NCBI GenBank assembly: GCA_903813345.2
Contig: CAIIXF020000006.1
Location: 38,961,936-39,025,935 of the forward strand
DNA length: 64,000 nucleotides
From: Owenia fusiformis
Lineage: Eukaryota; Annelida; Polychaeta; Sabellida; Oweniidae
Direction: 5' to 3'
Part shown: piece by piece, positions 12,101 to 22,985 of the stretch
How positions within the stretch are numbered: the stretch's first letter is position 1
Layout: each line of letters starts with the position of its first letter
Program-made: the position numbers and the translations under genes
Notes under the pieces: model-generated
What the model was told of the DNA's origin: nothing
The model's input: the letters and a program-made list of their open reading frames with translations, nothing else
Database searches by the model: none

Positions 12101-12277
12101 ATCATCACTATCTCTTTGCTGTTCTTTTACAGTGCTTGCCAGCTCATCCACTCTTTCACTTAGTTTTTTGAAAGCATCATCATCTGGGACTTCCACAACA
12201 TCAGTAGAGTAAAGATCCAAAACGCTTAGCAGAGTTATTCCCATCCATATAGCATGCATACTTGAGAAAGGGAACAT
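6150..12277 (-). CDS. secreted collagen-like protein with two thrombospondin type-1 repeats
   Basis: Three exons, 12277-10840, 9625-9470 and 6385-6150, join into 1830 bases (609 aa plus TGA). Donors are GTAAGT and GTAAGC. Acceptors are TTCTCCAG and TTTCTCTAG. Both introns are phase 1. Residues 1-24 look like a signal peptide. About 35-84 is a charged heptad coiled coil, followed by Cys85 and Cys89, a likely trimer-locking pair. 91 to about 474 is Gly-X-Y collagen, rich in [16 protein letters not shown]-type repeats. TSP1 repeat 1 (480-531) begins [10 protein letters not shown] and contains [11 protein letters not shown]. Repeat 2 (532 to about 585) begins CSWGRWGPW and contains [10 protein letters not shown]. 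The layout implies a trimeric extracellular-matrix or mucus protein. The helix is imperfect: Ser337 replaces Gly, and Ala424 and Ala427 replace two successive glycines. Introns carry several MITEs. No named orthologue is claimed. Confidence 0.9.
6627..8695. mobile_element. fold-back element with about 517-bp inverted arms
   Basis: 6627-7143 and 8178-8695 are near-identical inverted copies, from the shared end cacgggatgtcatcgcctga to a shared interior aatggccatttaaaatatgt. The word gtcaatgttagggagca occurs three times in the left arm (about 6651, 7015, 7031) and three times inverted in the right. The roughly 1-kb centre holds AT-rich DNA and a second MITE (7647-8153). It lies in intron 2 of the collagen/TSP1 gene. 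No transposase frame. Confidence 0.8.
7647..8153. mobile_element. nested MITE made of GATGGGGCAAG-type repeats, TAAA target duplication
   Basis: The left end GCCCGGTATACACCAATGGG and the right end, reading inverted as GCCCAGTATACACAAATGGG, are near copies. TAAA flanks both sides (7643-7646, 8154-8157). The interior is a dense set of short degenerate units around ATGGGGCAAG and GATGGGACTC in both orientations. It therefore shows overlapping open frames on both strands that are not genes. Confidence 0.75.
8949..8982. repeat. microsatellite (GTTC/GTCC)n
   Basis: A run of cgttcgttcgttcgttcg passes into cgtccg units. It lies in intron 2 of the collagen gene. A similar but longer (CGTC)n tract is at 45838-45898, next to the same wording (aactcaaatact / aactcaagtact), hinting at two members of one repeat family. 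Confidence 0.8.
9694..10609. mobile_element. palindromic MITE, 916 bp, with 7-bp GTATATC target duplication
   Basis: The ends ACGCGGTACTAAC and GTTAGTACCGCGT are perfect inverses, flanked by GTATATC at 9687-9693 and 10610-10616 (8 bp if the terminal A is counted as target). The two halves are inverted copies across the whole length and share the sequence around cggcgttttggtccccagat. This explains matching open frames at 9870-10094 (+) and 10027-10431 (-). It lies in intron 1 of the collagen gene. Confidence 0.82.
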
Positions 12278-14633
12278 AGTTGTACTTTGTTTACACTCTT
12301 TAAATTCCCCTATGCTTGCAAATGGCGAGTGTTTTTATTTATGATATTTTTATACTATAGTTGAGTATATTTTGTTTACAGCCTTTGAGTTCCCAGTAGT
12401 TTGCAGCTGTCTGAATGTTTAAAATGAAATTATTACATTTTTATACTAAAAAGTTCATCTACATCATAAATCAAATTGTCCCCCGTTATGTAAATTACTT
12501 AAACATACAGATCCATTCTTGTTTCCTAAATACTAAATCTCAAAATTTGTTCACTTCTTCAGCATTTTTAAATTGTGATTAGTCCGCTAAGTATGAGTAA
12601 GCTAATTATTATCTTATTTTTAGACCAAACCATTTCACTGCACATGTGATTTATATACTTGAAGAATAATCAATGACTTAAACTCACATTGTACCTCTTA
12701 GGGTCTGCATCTTAGGGTCTGTATCTTTAGTGCAAAAACATGAGATCTAGGATCTGTCATCTAGATATGTGTTCTGGAGCGTTCACAGAAACTTAAACTT
12801 TAGAGTTTAGAGGTAGATATTTTATCAGTTGTTTTTCATAAACAGATGTACTGATGCTATTCAACTCAAAATGAAAAAGTGTTAATAAAGTTACTGGTTC
12901 ACATATCCTATGAACGGAGAAGTTATCTTAAACTTTGTAAAGTATAAAAGCCCTATGGAATGTTTGAATCATTTTATATATTATATTGTAGTCATAGTCC
13001 TAGCCTTGCCCAAGTCGGTCTCTTTTACTTATCTTGATTTCTATTATGACCACCGGTAATAATTCAATACCAACTTGAGCAAGGCTTTCCTAGTCCTTGT
13101 TAATAAGATTGATATGGGAAATTCTCTTTGATTCCATTAAGTTCCTTTTGAAATACCTCTGTATGGAAATGTTAAAATTATACAAAACTCAAACAAGGCA
13201 TTAACATGCACAACGTCACCACCTGTCATTTGTTACAGATGCAAAACACCATCCGAAGAATGCTGAACACCAACAAAAAAAATTGGAGTTACTATTACAA
13301 TATGTCACCACTTGTGGTGGTAATTAACATAAAAATGATTCTAACATTCTGACTTGATTCTCACAATAAGGCCACAATGAAATTCAACCTTAATTTAAAA
13401 GAAAGTTATCTCACCTTTCTAAAATATATTTTCCAAATTGTTCAGCTGTTTTAACATCAATCCCTAAACATAAAATACCATAAAAATAATATTATCGCCA
13501 GAATATTTTTAATACCATTTTGCCATATTAAGATTTACATGGCAGGACAATTTTCATCTACGCATTTATTGATAATAATTAAAAATTCTTAAATGATATT
13601 TTTTATTTACAACCCCCATTATATTTTTACTGCAAACATTGCACTTACATATAATAACAAAGTAAAAACAATTTATATCAACATTGCAACTAACCAAATT
13701 CGGCAATTATCGGTTTAATAATCATTTGGCCCAAAAGTAGGTTTGGATTTGCAGTATGCATGAAATATAACATCACCATGTGTGGTGGTGACATAAAAAC
13801 AGTCATGTTTAAATAGATTTTAACATGCTATCCAATGATGAGTCTGTGCTGTCAAACTTTTGGAACGGAATTGTATATGTGGACAGTTTCTGTATTGTAG
13901 AAGTTCAACTTAAAGGAGATGTTTGCATGGAATTGAACTAATACTTCGTAAAATATTTAAAATCTACATGTATATTAACATAAGTTTGTGTCAACAGTAA
14001 TCAGGTATGGATTTAAAAGATATGTTAGCTTTACATTATACTACACGTACGCTTGTAGCAATTCTTTCTGATGTGCATTTTATCATAGACAACCCTGTAA
14101 ATTTGACACTTTATACACAATCACTTTTGTTTGATAGATGAATAGTGAAACCATTTCATAACACCAAAAACGTAAGCATGCCATTTTAGGAGCTCGTAAG
14201 ATTGGGGATAGGTTGTTTGTACGTAGTTAACAAAAGTAATTACGTGTAGAAATAAGTCTGAAATGTTTTAGATGACCCTTAACTTCGTCATCTTTGATAA
14301 GTACAACACGAAGGTGATGACATTTGAGCAAACTGATGTTTTCATCGTTTCAGAAAGATCTGATCTAGTTTCTAGATATTTTCATATGTAAATGTCTGTT
14401 ACAACATTCTTGACAGTGAACTTGACTGTGGATGTTTTAGTTCCAACTTCACAAACTATCAACGTAGTATATGGTATGATGCTCGGTTACGGTAAGGTAC
14501 AACACATAGGTTGGCGTTTTGTTTTTACATGCAAGCTAAAACTCCCTAATATAAATTCTTCGCCTTCTACGAAGAAATGTAAAAGATATTTGGACAGACT
14601 GAAGAAGGAATGAATTAGTTTTATAAGCATACA
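12278..14633. other. 5' flank of the collagen/TSP1 gene, no gene seen
   Basis: AT-rich with no supported coding frame. Palindromic CCAC(T)TGTGGTGG words recur at about 13220, 13310 and 13780, and may be ends of a decayed MITE. The promoter of the collagen gene should lie just above 12277, but no clear TATA box or initiator can be assigned. The open frame at 14392-14613 has no recognisable signature. Confidence 0.35.
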
Positions 14634-14637
14634 CATG

Positions 14638-15779
14638 TGTAACGACCCACCAATATATAATATTTTTGTGCCGTTACTTTTATTTCAATTAAAGATTAGA
14701 TTTGTAATCACTTTGTAATAATTTCATTTTATTAAGGAATATGTTTAAATATTATCAATTAATTGGACCTGTCTCAGATATTAACTATAGCTATCTTGTA
14801 TTTTGTACATTAATTGTAAAGCCCTGTATATTTTACAGTTCACACCTATCAGTAGCAGCCCCATAGAATTTCTCAGTTTGTTTTTTCACGTAATAATTTT
14901 TAGCTAATAGATTCATGCCAGTAAAGTTTTAGTTTCATGCTCAATTCAAACCAACTGTCTCTTCTGCTGGGATTTTGCAGGCGCAACATGTAGTCCTAGA
15001 TTCTTGCGTTTTGTCATCATTTCATGGATTAAATCACATTAATTGGATATAATTAGGATATCATTTGGATAAATCATTGTTTTGGTAAGCTAATCATCCT
15101 TCATTTCATTCTAATTCACGTAATTCGATGCTAAATTTCATGTTTAAAGCAGAAACAATTTCTAAAATGTAAAACTCATCAGTTTATTTCAAATTCATAA
15201 CCTGCAACATCCTAGCCTGAGCATTCGCATATCCTTTATAGAATAATCAATGTAATTGAAATTAGTTGAATTTATTCTGATAGTCATGGCTGACATTGGT
15301 GTATTGCTGTCTTTCTGCGCTACCCCCTCCTGCTCGGCCAAGCGTTGGGAACGTAGCTGCACTGGGAGCGATCATCCAACTTAGCAGCGCTGCCAGTTCT
15401 CCCCCAGGAGCGGTTGAGAGCGGCTAAGAAGTCGCAACATGACATTGCATTTATCTGGCAGCCTTATTTTGAGGGTAATTTGATTAGCGCCATCTGTAAT
15501 TATCTGTAATTATGTATTTCAATTCATATTAATTCTTGGAATTTATTTGATTCTTATCAAGCAAAATAATGTTCTTTGAGTTAATAAAAGTTATGATCTT
15601 ATTTGTAATTAAAATTAAATTAAATATTCTGTTCGCTTTTTCCCATTTGACGGCTTCAGAGAGGGAGCGCCATCTGGGGATTACCCGTGGCACCCCCAGG
15701 AGTAGGTTGTGCTATTTTATTTGCTACGCTACCAACATCTATCAGTAATTTAAGAGCGCACTGCCCCTGGGGTGCTACA
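14638..15779 (+). repeat. LTR1 of tandem element (1142 bp, lacks the 706-bp insert)
   Basis: Starts TGTAACGACCC, ends GGGGTGCTACA. It differs from LTR2 and LTR3 at several shared sites (gcaggcgcaac versus gcaggcacaac; ggttgagag versus ggtcgagag). At about 14751 it has an uninterrupted ttaaatattatcaatt where the other two LTRs carry a 705-706-bp insert. Confidence 0.88.
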
Positions 15780-18616
15780 TTGGTCAGGCAGCGGTGGGAT
15801 TGAGCGCCTTCATAGTGCCGCTCTGACGCAGTAAAGCACACATTTATTGTGCTATGGACATGTTTTGATTGTGCTGCTTTCATCGTATATTAAGCACATA
15901 CATGTACACGTATTTATTATGCTGCTGTTTCATTTTAGCACAAATTGATTGTGCTGAAATACGCGCATTCAGTGATTGTGCTGCATTATCCCATGGCTGT
16001 GACATGGTGATTTAAGTCACGCCAGATGCATTAGAGCCGGTTCCTTTGGCTATTGGTAAGCCTTAGGATTCGTTAAACTTGGATCCTGCACTTACGTACA
16101 GTATCGAACCAGTTTGCACTATGTACATATCCAGCTATGAGAACAGTCTGTTCTGTGTATATAATAGTTAAGGGGACATTGGAGTAGGAACTAATAACTG
16201 ATGATTTGCCTATGTACTGTGTACATCCTATATCTGCAATAGAATTATACACATCTTGTGATTCAGATGTCATAATTGGGGATCGCCAATGGATCGCCCC
16301 TAGATGTAGTCCATATGCCAATGGATTGCACATGGCGCATTCTTGGTCGCATTTCGTCTTCGCCTTGATCCAATATACATGTCTTGGGCCATGGGTTCAA
16401 CGCCTTGACCATATTTTTCTTGGGAAGATGATGCTGTGGTGGAGTTACGTACAGATGAAAGAAGGCCTACATTCTTAAAATCGTGTGTAATTCCACAAAT
16501 ATCTAGGCTAAAAGTTGTTTGCCTTTTTGCGCTTGAATCACCCAAGCTGCACTTTGGCTGAACGCTTTTGGAAAGGCCAAGCTATTATCATTGCTGAAAT
16601 ATATTAGGAATAGCAATGGCTCTACAATCCAGTAGCAGTTGTTGTAGACTAGAATCGTCCCGTTTCCTGCAAGGCAATGGTGATATCTTGCTGTTAGTTG
16701 ATGCTAAACTCTTGTCTTGGGGAGGCGCTACGTCTCACGTGTATCAAGCTATGTCATCCGACACTCAATGATCCACCCCTCTTGATTGCATTGAGTGGCT
16801 TTAGCGATACATTTCGCTTGGACTGATCACCCCAGCGATGTTGAGATGAAAAAATTTAGCGCTAAAGATAATTATCGCAGTAAAGCATTGTGTTTCACAA
16901 AAGCTCTTGCTGAAGCGCTTGATATTGTTGACCCTGGACGATTGTTTGAAGTGGTCTCAAACTGATGCTTGTCCCACCTCCACTAGGACATGTCTGTTAC
17001 ATTCGTGTGGTGAAGGCATATGGGCAGATAAAGGCGAGCTAGAGGTAAGAGTGGACCCCATTTATTGGCTTCAGGATGCTTTGTAAATGAATTAAATGAA
17101 GACATATACTTCAAACCCAAATTTTTAATCACGTAGCCTACATTGCTAATGAGCCTTTAAGTAACTTGGGTTGGTTTCCCCATCTAGTCTTGCCAGACCG
17201 CACGAGGGCACCAGGCTTGCTGTATTAGGGCTAGAGGTAGACCCCTCCATTGGTGCGGGTGGATTTGAACAGGGGACAATTGCAATGGTCTTTAGTTTGA
17301 GACGAGTGGACCTGGAGCACCTTGTAAAGCATTGGGCTGATCAAGCACTGTGATGTGTGCAGGAAAGACCTTTCCACAGATAATCTAGATCAGCCAATGT
17401 TTTACCCTGATGACAGGATATGCAGTAATGCGCTCTGATTTGTGAAGCTTGCATTTGCCTGTCAGCTAACTTTCACAGAGCGGCAGTTATGATGTCTACA
17501 AGGATGTTTGCTGCTTGTGATTGATAGCACACGTGTACTTTTTATTTTATGCTATTTAGTTATTCTCTAATTTTTGTATAAAATATTTTAAAGACCTGAT
17601 ATATGGTATTTTCTAACCAGGCTGAGAATAGCTCGCCAAACTTTATCATTCATTATGGTAGATGATGATTTAGATATTTAATACTACTAGTATCTATCAT
17701 TGTAATTTTAAGCTAGCACTCACTTTGTTACAAATGTGACTGTATTTAAGATAAGTTTTAAACGTCTTGTCTACCACTCTATGTTTAGTATTTCCAGGTG
17801 TCTGCCCCACTGTCACGCATAAGTCTACATCATGAACACTCTAGGACCAACTATATATGAACTTCATAGTGAATAACCGATCCAGAGAAATATATGACAG
17901 TCTAGTGGTATACCATATGGACGATCCAGTGATTATTTATGGAAACAACCTACAGTCCGGATGGGGATTTTCTCTATTATTTAATCCAGTGATACTATAT
18001 GTGAAGTATCCAGTGACTTATTATATGATGATACCAGAATATATTTAGAGGTTATGTCACTATGACGTGAAATATGCCTGAGTTCTCCCAATATAGGCCG
18101 ACCTTGGGAGGCTCTATATCTGGGCAAGAACGAAGGCATATTTCACGTCATAGTGACATAACTGATGTATTACATGCCTTTGTTCCCATGGTTACTTTGT
18201 ATCAATGACGTGACGTCATGATATTATCATGGTTATTAAAGAAATCTAATATCAAAACGAGGTAAGCGGGCTATATCGGGGTAATCGGGCAATATCGGTG
18301 GATATAGCTCGCTAACTTTCCCATTGACTTCCATACAAATGCTTCGCTAGGTATGTAATACGCAAATGTTACATCATTCAATTGATAGCAGCTGCCTGGA
18401 TGCGCTAAGAAGAGCCAGCGCTCCTATTGATTACGTTCATCCATCACATGGTGGAGCAGCAGGGCAAATGCCAGGATTATTTTGAAATAAACAATGTATT
18501 ACTTTTAAATCATTTTTATGAACATTTGATGTATATTTAGAGTGGCATTCAATGACTTATTGTTATGTTTCATAGTTTTGTGAGGTTAGGCCATGCCTTT
18601 TCAAAGAGGGGAGGTA
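15780..18616 (+). mobile_element. internal region 1 of tandem element (non-coding)
   Basis: 2837 bp from the primer-site-like motif to the polypurine tract before LTR2. It matches internal region 2 with few substitutions but carries an extra 317 bp at 18045-18361. Short open frames on both strands (16073-16545, 17171-17353, 17857-18048) recur in the second copy only because the DNA is repeated. None shows a retroelement domain. Confidence 0.8.
18045..18361. mobile_element. 317-bp insert present only in internal copy 1
   Basis: Internal copy 2 reads straight through agaatatat/gcaaatgtt at 22722-22738. Copy 1 has 317 extra bases. The insert opens ttagaggttatgtcactatg, followed by a hairpin whose other arm is catagtgacataac near 18165. 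Its tail has a second fold around cgggctatatcggg and gatatagctcgc. No target duplication is visible. Confidence 0.7.
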
Positions 18617-20465
18617 TGTAACGACCCACCAATATATAATATTTTTGTGCCGTTACTTTTATTTCAATTAAAGATTAGATTTGTAATCACTTTGTAATAA
18701 TTTCATTTTATTAAGGAATATGTTTAAATATATAGAGGTTATTTAATGGGAGTGATGGAATATGGATTTTATTCCGAGGGAAAATATGATATTTGCCAAG
18801 GAAAATATCATATTGACCGAGGGCGATAGCCCGAGTGTCAATATGATATTTTCTGAGGCCAATATCATATTTTCTCAAGGAATAAATCCATATTCCATCA
18901 CGACCATCAATAACCTATTTATTTCATAATATTTTTTTTTCAATTTTTGTATGTCATCATCCAATGATTGTGACATAAAATTGGGGATCTATCTCCTCGA
19001 TCGGTCTGAGTTCATTCCTCTCACTTCGTAAAAAATCTACTAGGATTTTTATGTCACTTTTAGTTTTCTTCGAAGTATTGATATTTTCTTGACCTTTAAT
19101 GAAGTCATCAACATCCTCTGTTGCATACCTAGACATATTTGTCACAGTAATAGACCTTTGTCACAGTAATAGACGTAAACTAGATGATAATAATTTCAAT
19201 TTTCCAAACGATTTTTTTACTTCCTGTAGAGATGTGCTAGACGAAAAGCGTAAAACTCAAGAGAAATTACCGGGAATATTTCTGATACGGGATCTGATAC
19301 GGGATTTTTGCTGATACGGGATCCAATACGGGATCTGATACGGGATTTTGGCTGATACGGGATCTGATACGGGATTTTTCAAATAACACTTTTATTCCCT
19401 GTTATTTTCCCAGGGAAAACATGTTATTATGGAATAATATCAATTAATTGGACCTGTCTCAGATATTAACTATAGCTATCTTGTATTTTGTACATTAATT
19501 GTCAAGCCCTGTATATTTTAACAGTTCACACCTATCAGTAGCAGCCCCATAGAATTTCTCAGTTTGTTTTTTCACGTAATAATTTTTAGCTAATAGATTC
19601 ATGCCAGTAAAGTTTTAGTTTCATGCTCAATTCAAACCAACTGTCTCTTCTGCTGGGATTTTGCAGGCACAACATGTAGTCCTAGATTCTTGCGTTTTGT
19701 CATCATTTCATGGATTAAATCACATTAATTGGATATAATTAGGATATTATTTGGATAAATCATTGTTTTGGTAAGCTAATCATCCTTCATTTCATTCTAA
19801 TTCACGTAATTCGATGCTAAATTTCATGTTTAAAGCAGAAACAATTTCTAAAATGTAAAACTCATCAGTTTATTTCAAATTCATAACCTGCAACATCCTA
19901 GCCTGAGCATTCGCATATCCTTTATAGAATAATCAATGTAATTGAAATTAGTTGAATTTATTCTGCAAGTCATGGCTGACATTGGTGTATTGCTGTCTTT
20001 CTGCGCTACCCCCTCCTGCTCGGCCAAGCGTTGGGAACGTAGCTGCACTGGGAGCGATCATCCAACTTAGCAGCGCTGCCAGTTCTCCCCTAGGAGCGGT
20101 CGAGAGCGGCTAAGAAGTCGCAACATGACATTGCATATATCTGGCAGCCTTATTTTGAGGGTAATTTGATTAGCGCCATCTGTAATTATCTGTAATTATG
20201 TATTTCAATTCATATTAATTCTTGGAATTTATTTGATTCTTATCAAGCAAAATAATGTTCTTTGAGTTAATAAAAGTTATGATCTTATTTGTAATTAAAA
20301 TTAAATTAAATATTCTGTTCGCTTTTTCCCATTTGACGGCTTCAGAGAGGGAGCGCCATCTGGGGATTACCCGTGGCACCCCCAGGAGTAGGTTGTGCTA
20401 TTTTATTTGCTACGCTACCAACATCTATCAGTAATTTAAGAGCGCACTGCCCCTGGGGTGCTACA
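18617..20465 (+). repeat. LTR2 of tandem element (1849 bp, recombinant)
   Basis: The 5' part, including the 706-bp insert and the ggtcgagag variant at 20101, matches LTR3. From about 20174 on it matches LTR1: gcgccatctg, taaattaaatattc, no extra T run before gacggc, and the GCTACA end. Confidence 0.88.
18732..19437. mobile_element. 706-bp insert in LTR2 (twin in LTR3)
   Basis: Absent from LTR1. It opens atagaggttatttaatggga and forms a hairpin of about 40-base arms with 18880-18920 (ccatcaataacct end). The centre has a second stem, atatgatatt...aatatcatat. It ends after an array of about seven gatacgggatc-type units (19282-19380). Flanks join exactly to the LTR1 sequence, leaving either no target duplication or a 3-bp TAT. 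Confidence 0.75.
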
Positions 20466-22985
20466 TTGGTCAGGCAGCGGTGGGATTGAGCGCCTTCATA
20501 GTGCCGCTCTTACGCAGTAAAGCACACATTTATTGTGCTATGGACATGTTTTGATTGTGCTGCTTTCATCGTATATTAAGCACATACATGTACACGTATT
20601 TATTATGCTGCTGTTTCATTTTAGCACAAATTGATTGTGCTAAAATACGCGCATTCAGTGATTGTGCTGCATTATCCCATGGCTGTGACATGGTGATTTT
20701 AGTCACGCCAGATGCATTAGAGCCGGTTCCTTTGGCTATTGGTAAGCCTTAGGATTCGTTAAACTTGGATCCTGCACTTACGTACAGTATCGAACCAGTT
20801 TGTACTATGTACATATCCAGCTATGAGAACAGTCTGTTCTGTGTATATAATAGTTAAGGGGACATTGGAGTAGGAACTAATAACTGATGATTTGCCTATG
20901 TACTGTGTACATCCTATATCTGCAATAGAATTATACACATCTTGTGATTCAGATGTCATAATTGGGGATCGCCAATGGATCGCCCCTAGATGTAGTCCAT
21001 ATGCCAATGGATTGCACATGGTGCATTCTTGGTCGCATTTCGTCTTCGCCTTGATCCAATATACATGTCTTGGGCCATGGGTTCAACGCCTTGACCATAT
21101 TTTTCTTGGGAAGATGATGCTGTGGTGGAGTTACGTACAGATGAAAGAAGGCCTACATTCTTAAAATCGTGTGTAATTCCACAAATATCTAGGCTAAAAG
21201 TTGTTTGCCTTTTTGCGCTTGAATCACCCAAGCTGCACTTTGGCTGAACGCTTTTGGAAAGGCCAAGCTATTATCATTGCTGAAATATATTAGGAATAGC
21301 AATGGATCTACAATCCAGTAGCAGTTGTTGTAGACTAGAATCGTCCCGTTTCCTGCAAGGCAATGGTGATATCTTGCTGTTAGTTGATGCTAAACTCTTG
21401 TCTTGGGGAGGCGCTACGTCTCACGTGTATCAAGCTATGTCATCCGACACTCAATGATCCACCCCTCTTGATTGCATTGAGTGGCTTTAGCGATACATTT
21501 CGCTTGGACTGATCACCCCAGCGATGTTGAGATGAAAAAATTTAGCGTTAAAGATAATTATCGCAGTAAAGCATTGTGTTTCACAAAAGCTCTTGCTGAA
21601 GCGCTTGATATTGTTGACCCTGGACGATTGTTTGAAGTGGTCTCAAACTGATGCTTGTCCCACCTCCACTAGGACATGTCTGTTACGTTCGTGTGGTGAA
21701 GGCATATGGGCAGATAAAGGCGAGCTAGAGGTAAGAGTGGACCCCATTTATTGGCTTCAGGATGCTTTGTAAATGAATTAAATGAAGACATATACTTCAA
21801 ACCTAAATTTTTAATCACGTAGCCTACATTGCTAATGAGCCTTTAAGTAACTTGGGTTGGTTTCCCCATCTAGTCTTGCCAGACCGCACGAGGGCACCAG
21901 GCTTGCTGTATTAGGGCTAGAGGTAGACCCCTCCATTGGTGCGGGTGGATTTGAACAGGGGACAATTGCAATGGTCTTTAGTTTGAGACGAGTGGACCTG
22001 GAGCACCTTGTAAAGCATTGGGCTGATCAAGCACTGTGATGTGTGCAGGAAAGACCTTTCCACAGATAATCTGGATCAGCCAATGTTTTACCCTGATGAC
22101 AGGATATGCAGCAATGCGCTCTGATTTGTGAAGCTTACATTTGCCTGTCAGCTAACTTTCACAGAGCGGCAGTTATGATGTCTACAAGGATGTTTGCTGC
22201 TTGTGATTGATAGCACACGTGTACTTTTTATTTTATGCTATTTAGTTATTCTCTAATTTTTGTATAAAATATTTTAAAGACCTGATATATGGTATTTTCT
22301 AACCAGGCTGAGAATAGCTCGCCAAACTTTATCATTCATTATGGTAGATGGTGATTTAGATATTTAATACTACTAGTATCTATCATTGTAATTTTAAGCT
22401 AGCACTCACTTTGTTACAAATGTGACTGTATTTAAGATAAGTTTTAAACGTCTTGTCTACCACTCTATGTTTAGTATTTCCAGGTGTCTGCCCCACTGTC
22501 ACGCATAAGTCTACATCATGAACACTCTAGGACCAACTATATATGAACTTCATAGTGAATAACCGATCCAGAGAAATATATGACAGTCTAGTGGTATACC
22601 ATATGGACGATCCAGTGATTATTTATGGAAACAACCTACAGTCCGGATGGGGATTTTCTCTATTATTTAATCCAGTGATACTATATGTGAAGTATCCAGT
22701 GACTTATTATATGATGATACCAGAATATATGCAAATGTTACATCATTAAATTGATAGCAGCTGCCTGGATGCGCTAAGAAGAGCCAGCGCTCCTATTGAT
22801 TACGTTCATCCATCACATGGTGGAGCAGCAGGGCAAATGCCAGGATTATTTTGAAATAAACAATGTATTACTTTTAAATCATTTTTATGAACATTTGATG
22901 TATATTTAGAGTGGTATTCAATGACTTATTGTTATGTTTCATAGTTTTGTGAGGTTAGGCCATGCCTTTTCAAAGAGGGGAGGTA
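20466..22985 (+). mobile_element. internal region 2 of tandem element (non-coding)
   Basis: 2520 bp, collinear with 15780-18616 but without the 317-bp insert. Substitutions between copies are sparse, for example ttaagtcacg versus tttagtcacg near 16012/20698. It ends in the same polypurine tract. Confidence 0.8.

Noticed and set aside
16073-22039. Recurring 60-90-codon frames on both strands of the LTR array
   Set aside because: They recur because the DNA is duplicated. No retroelement or host domain is visible, and strands contradict each other.
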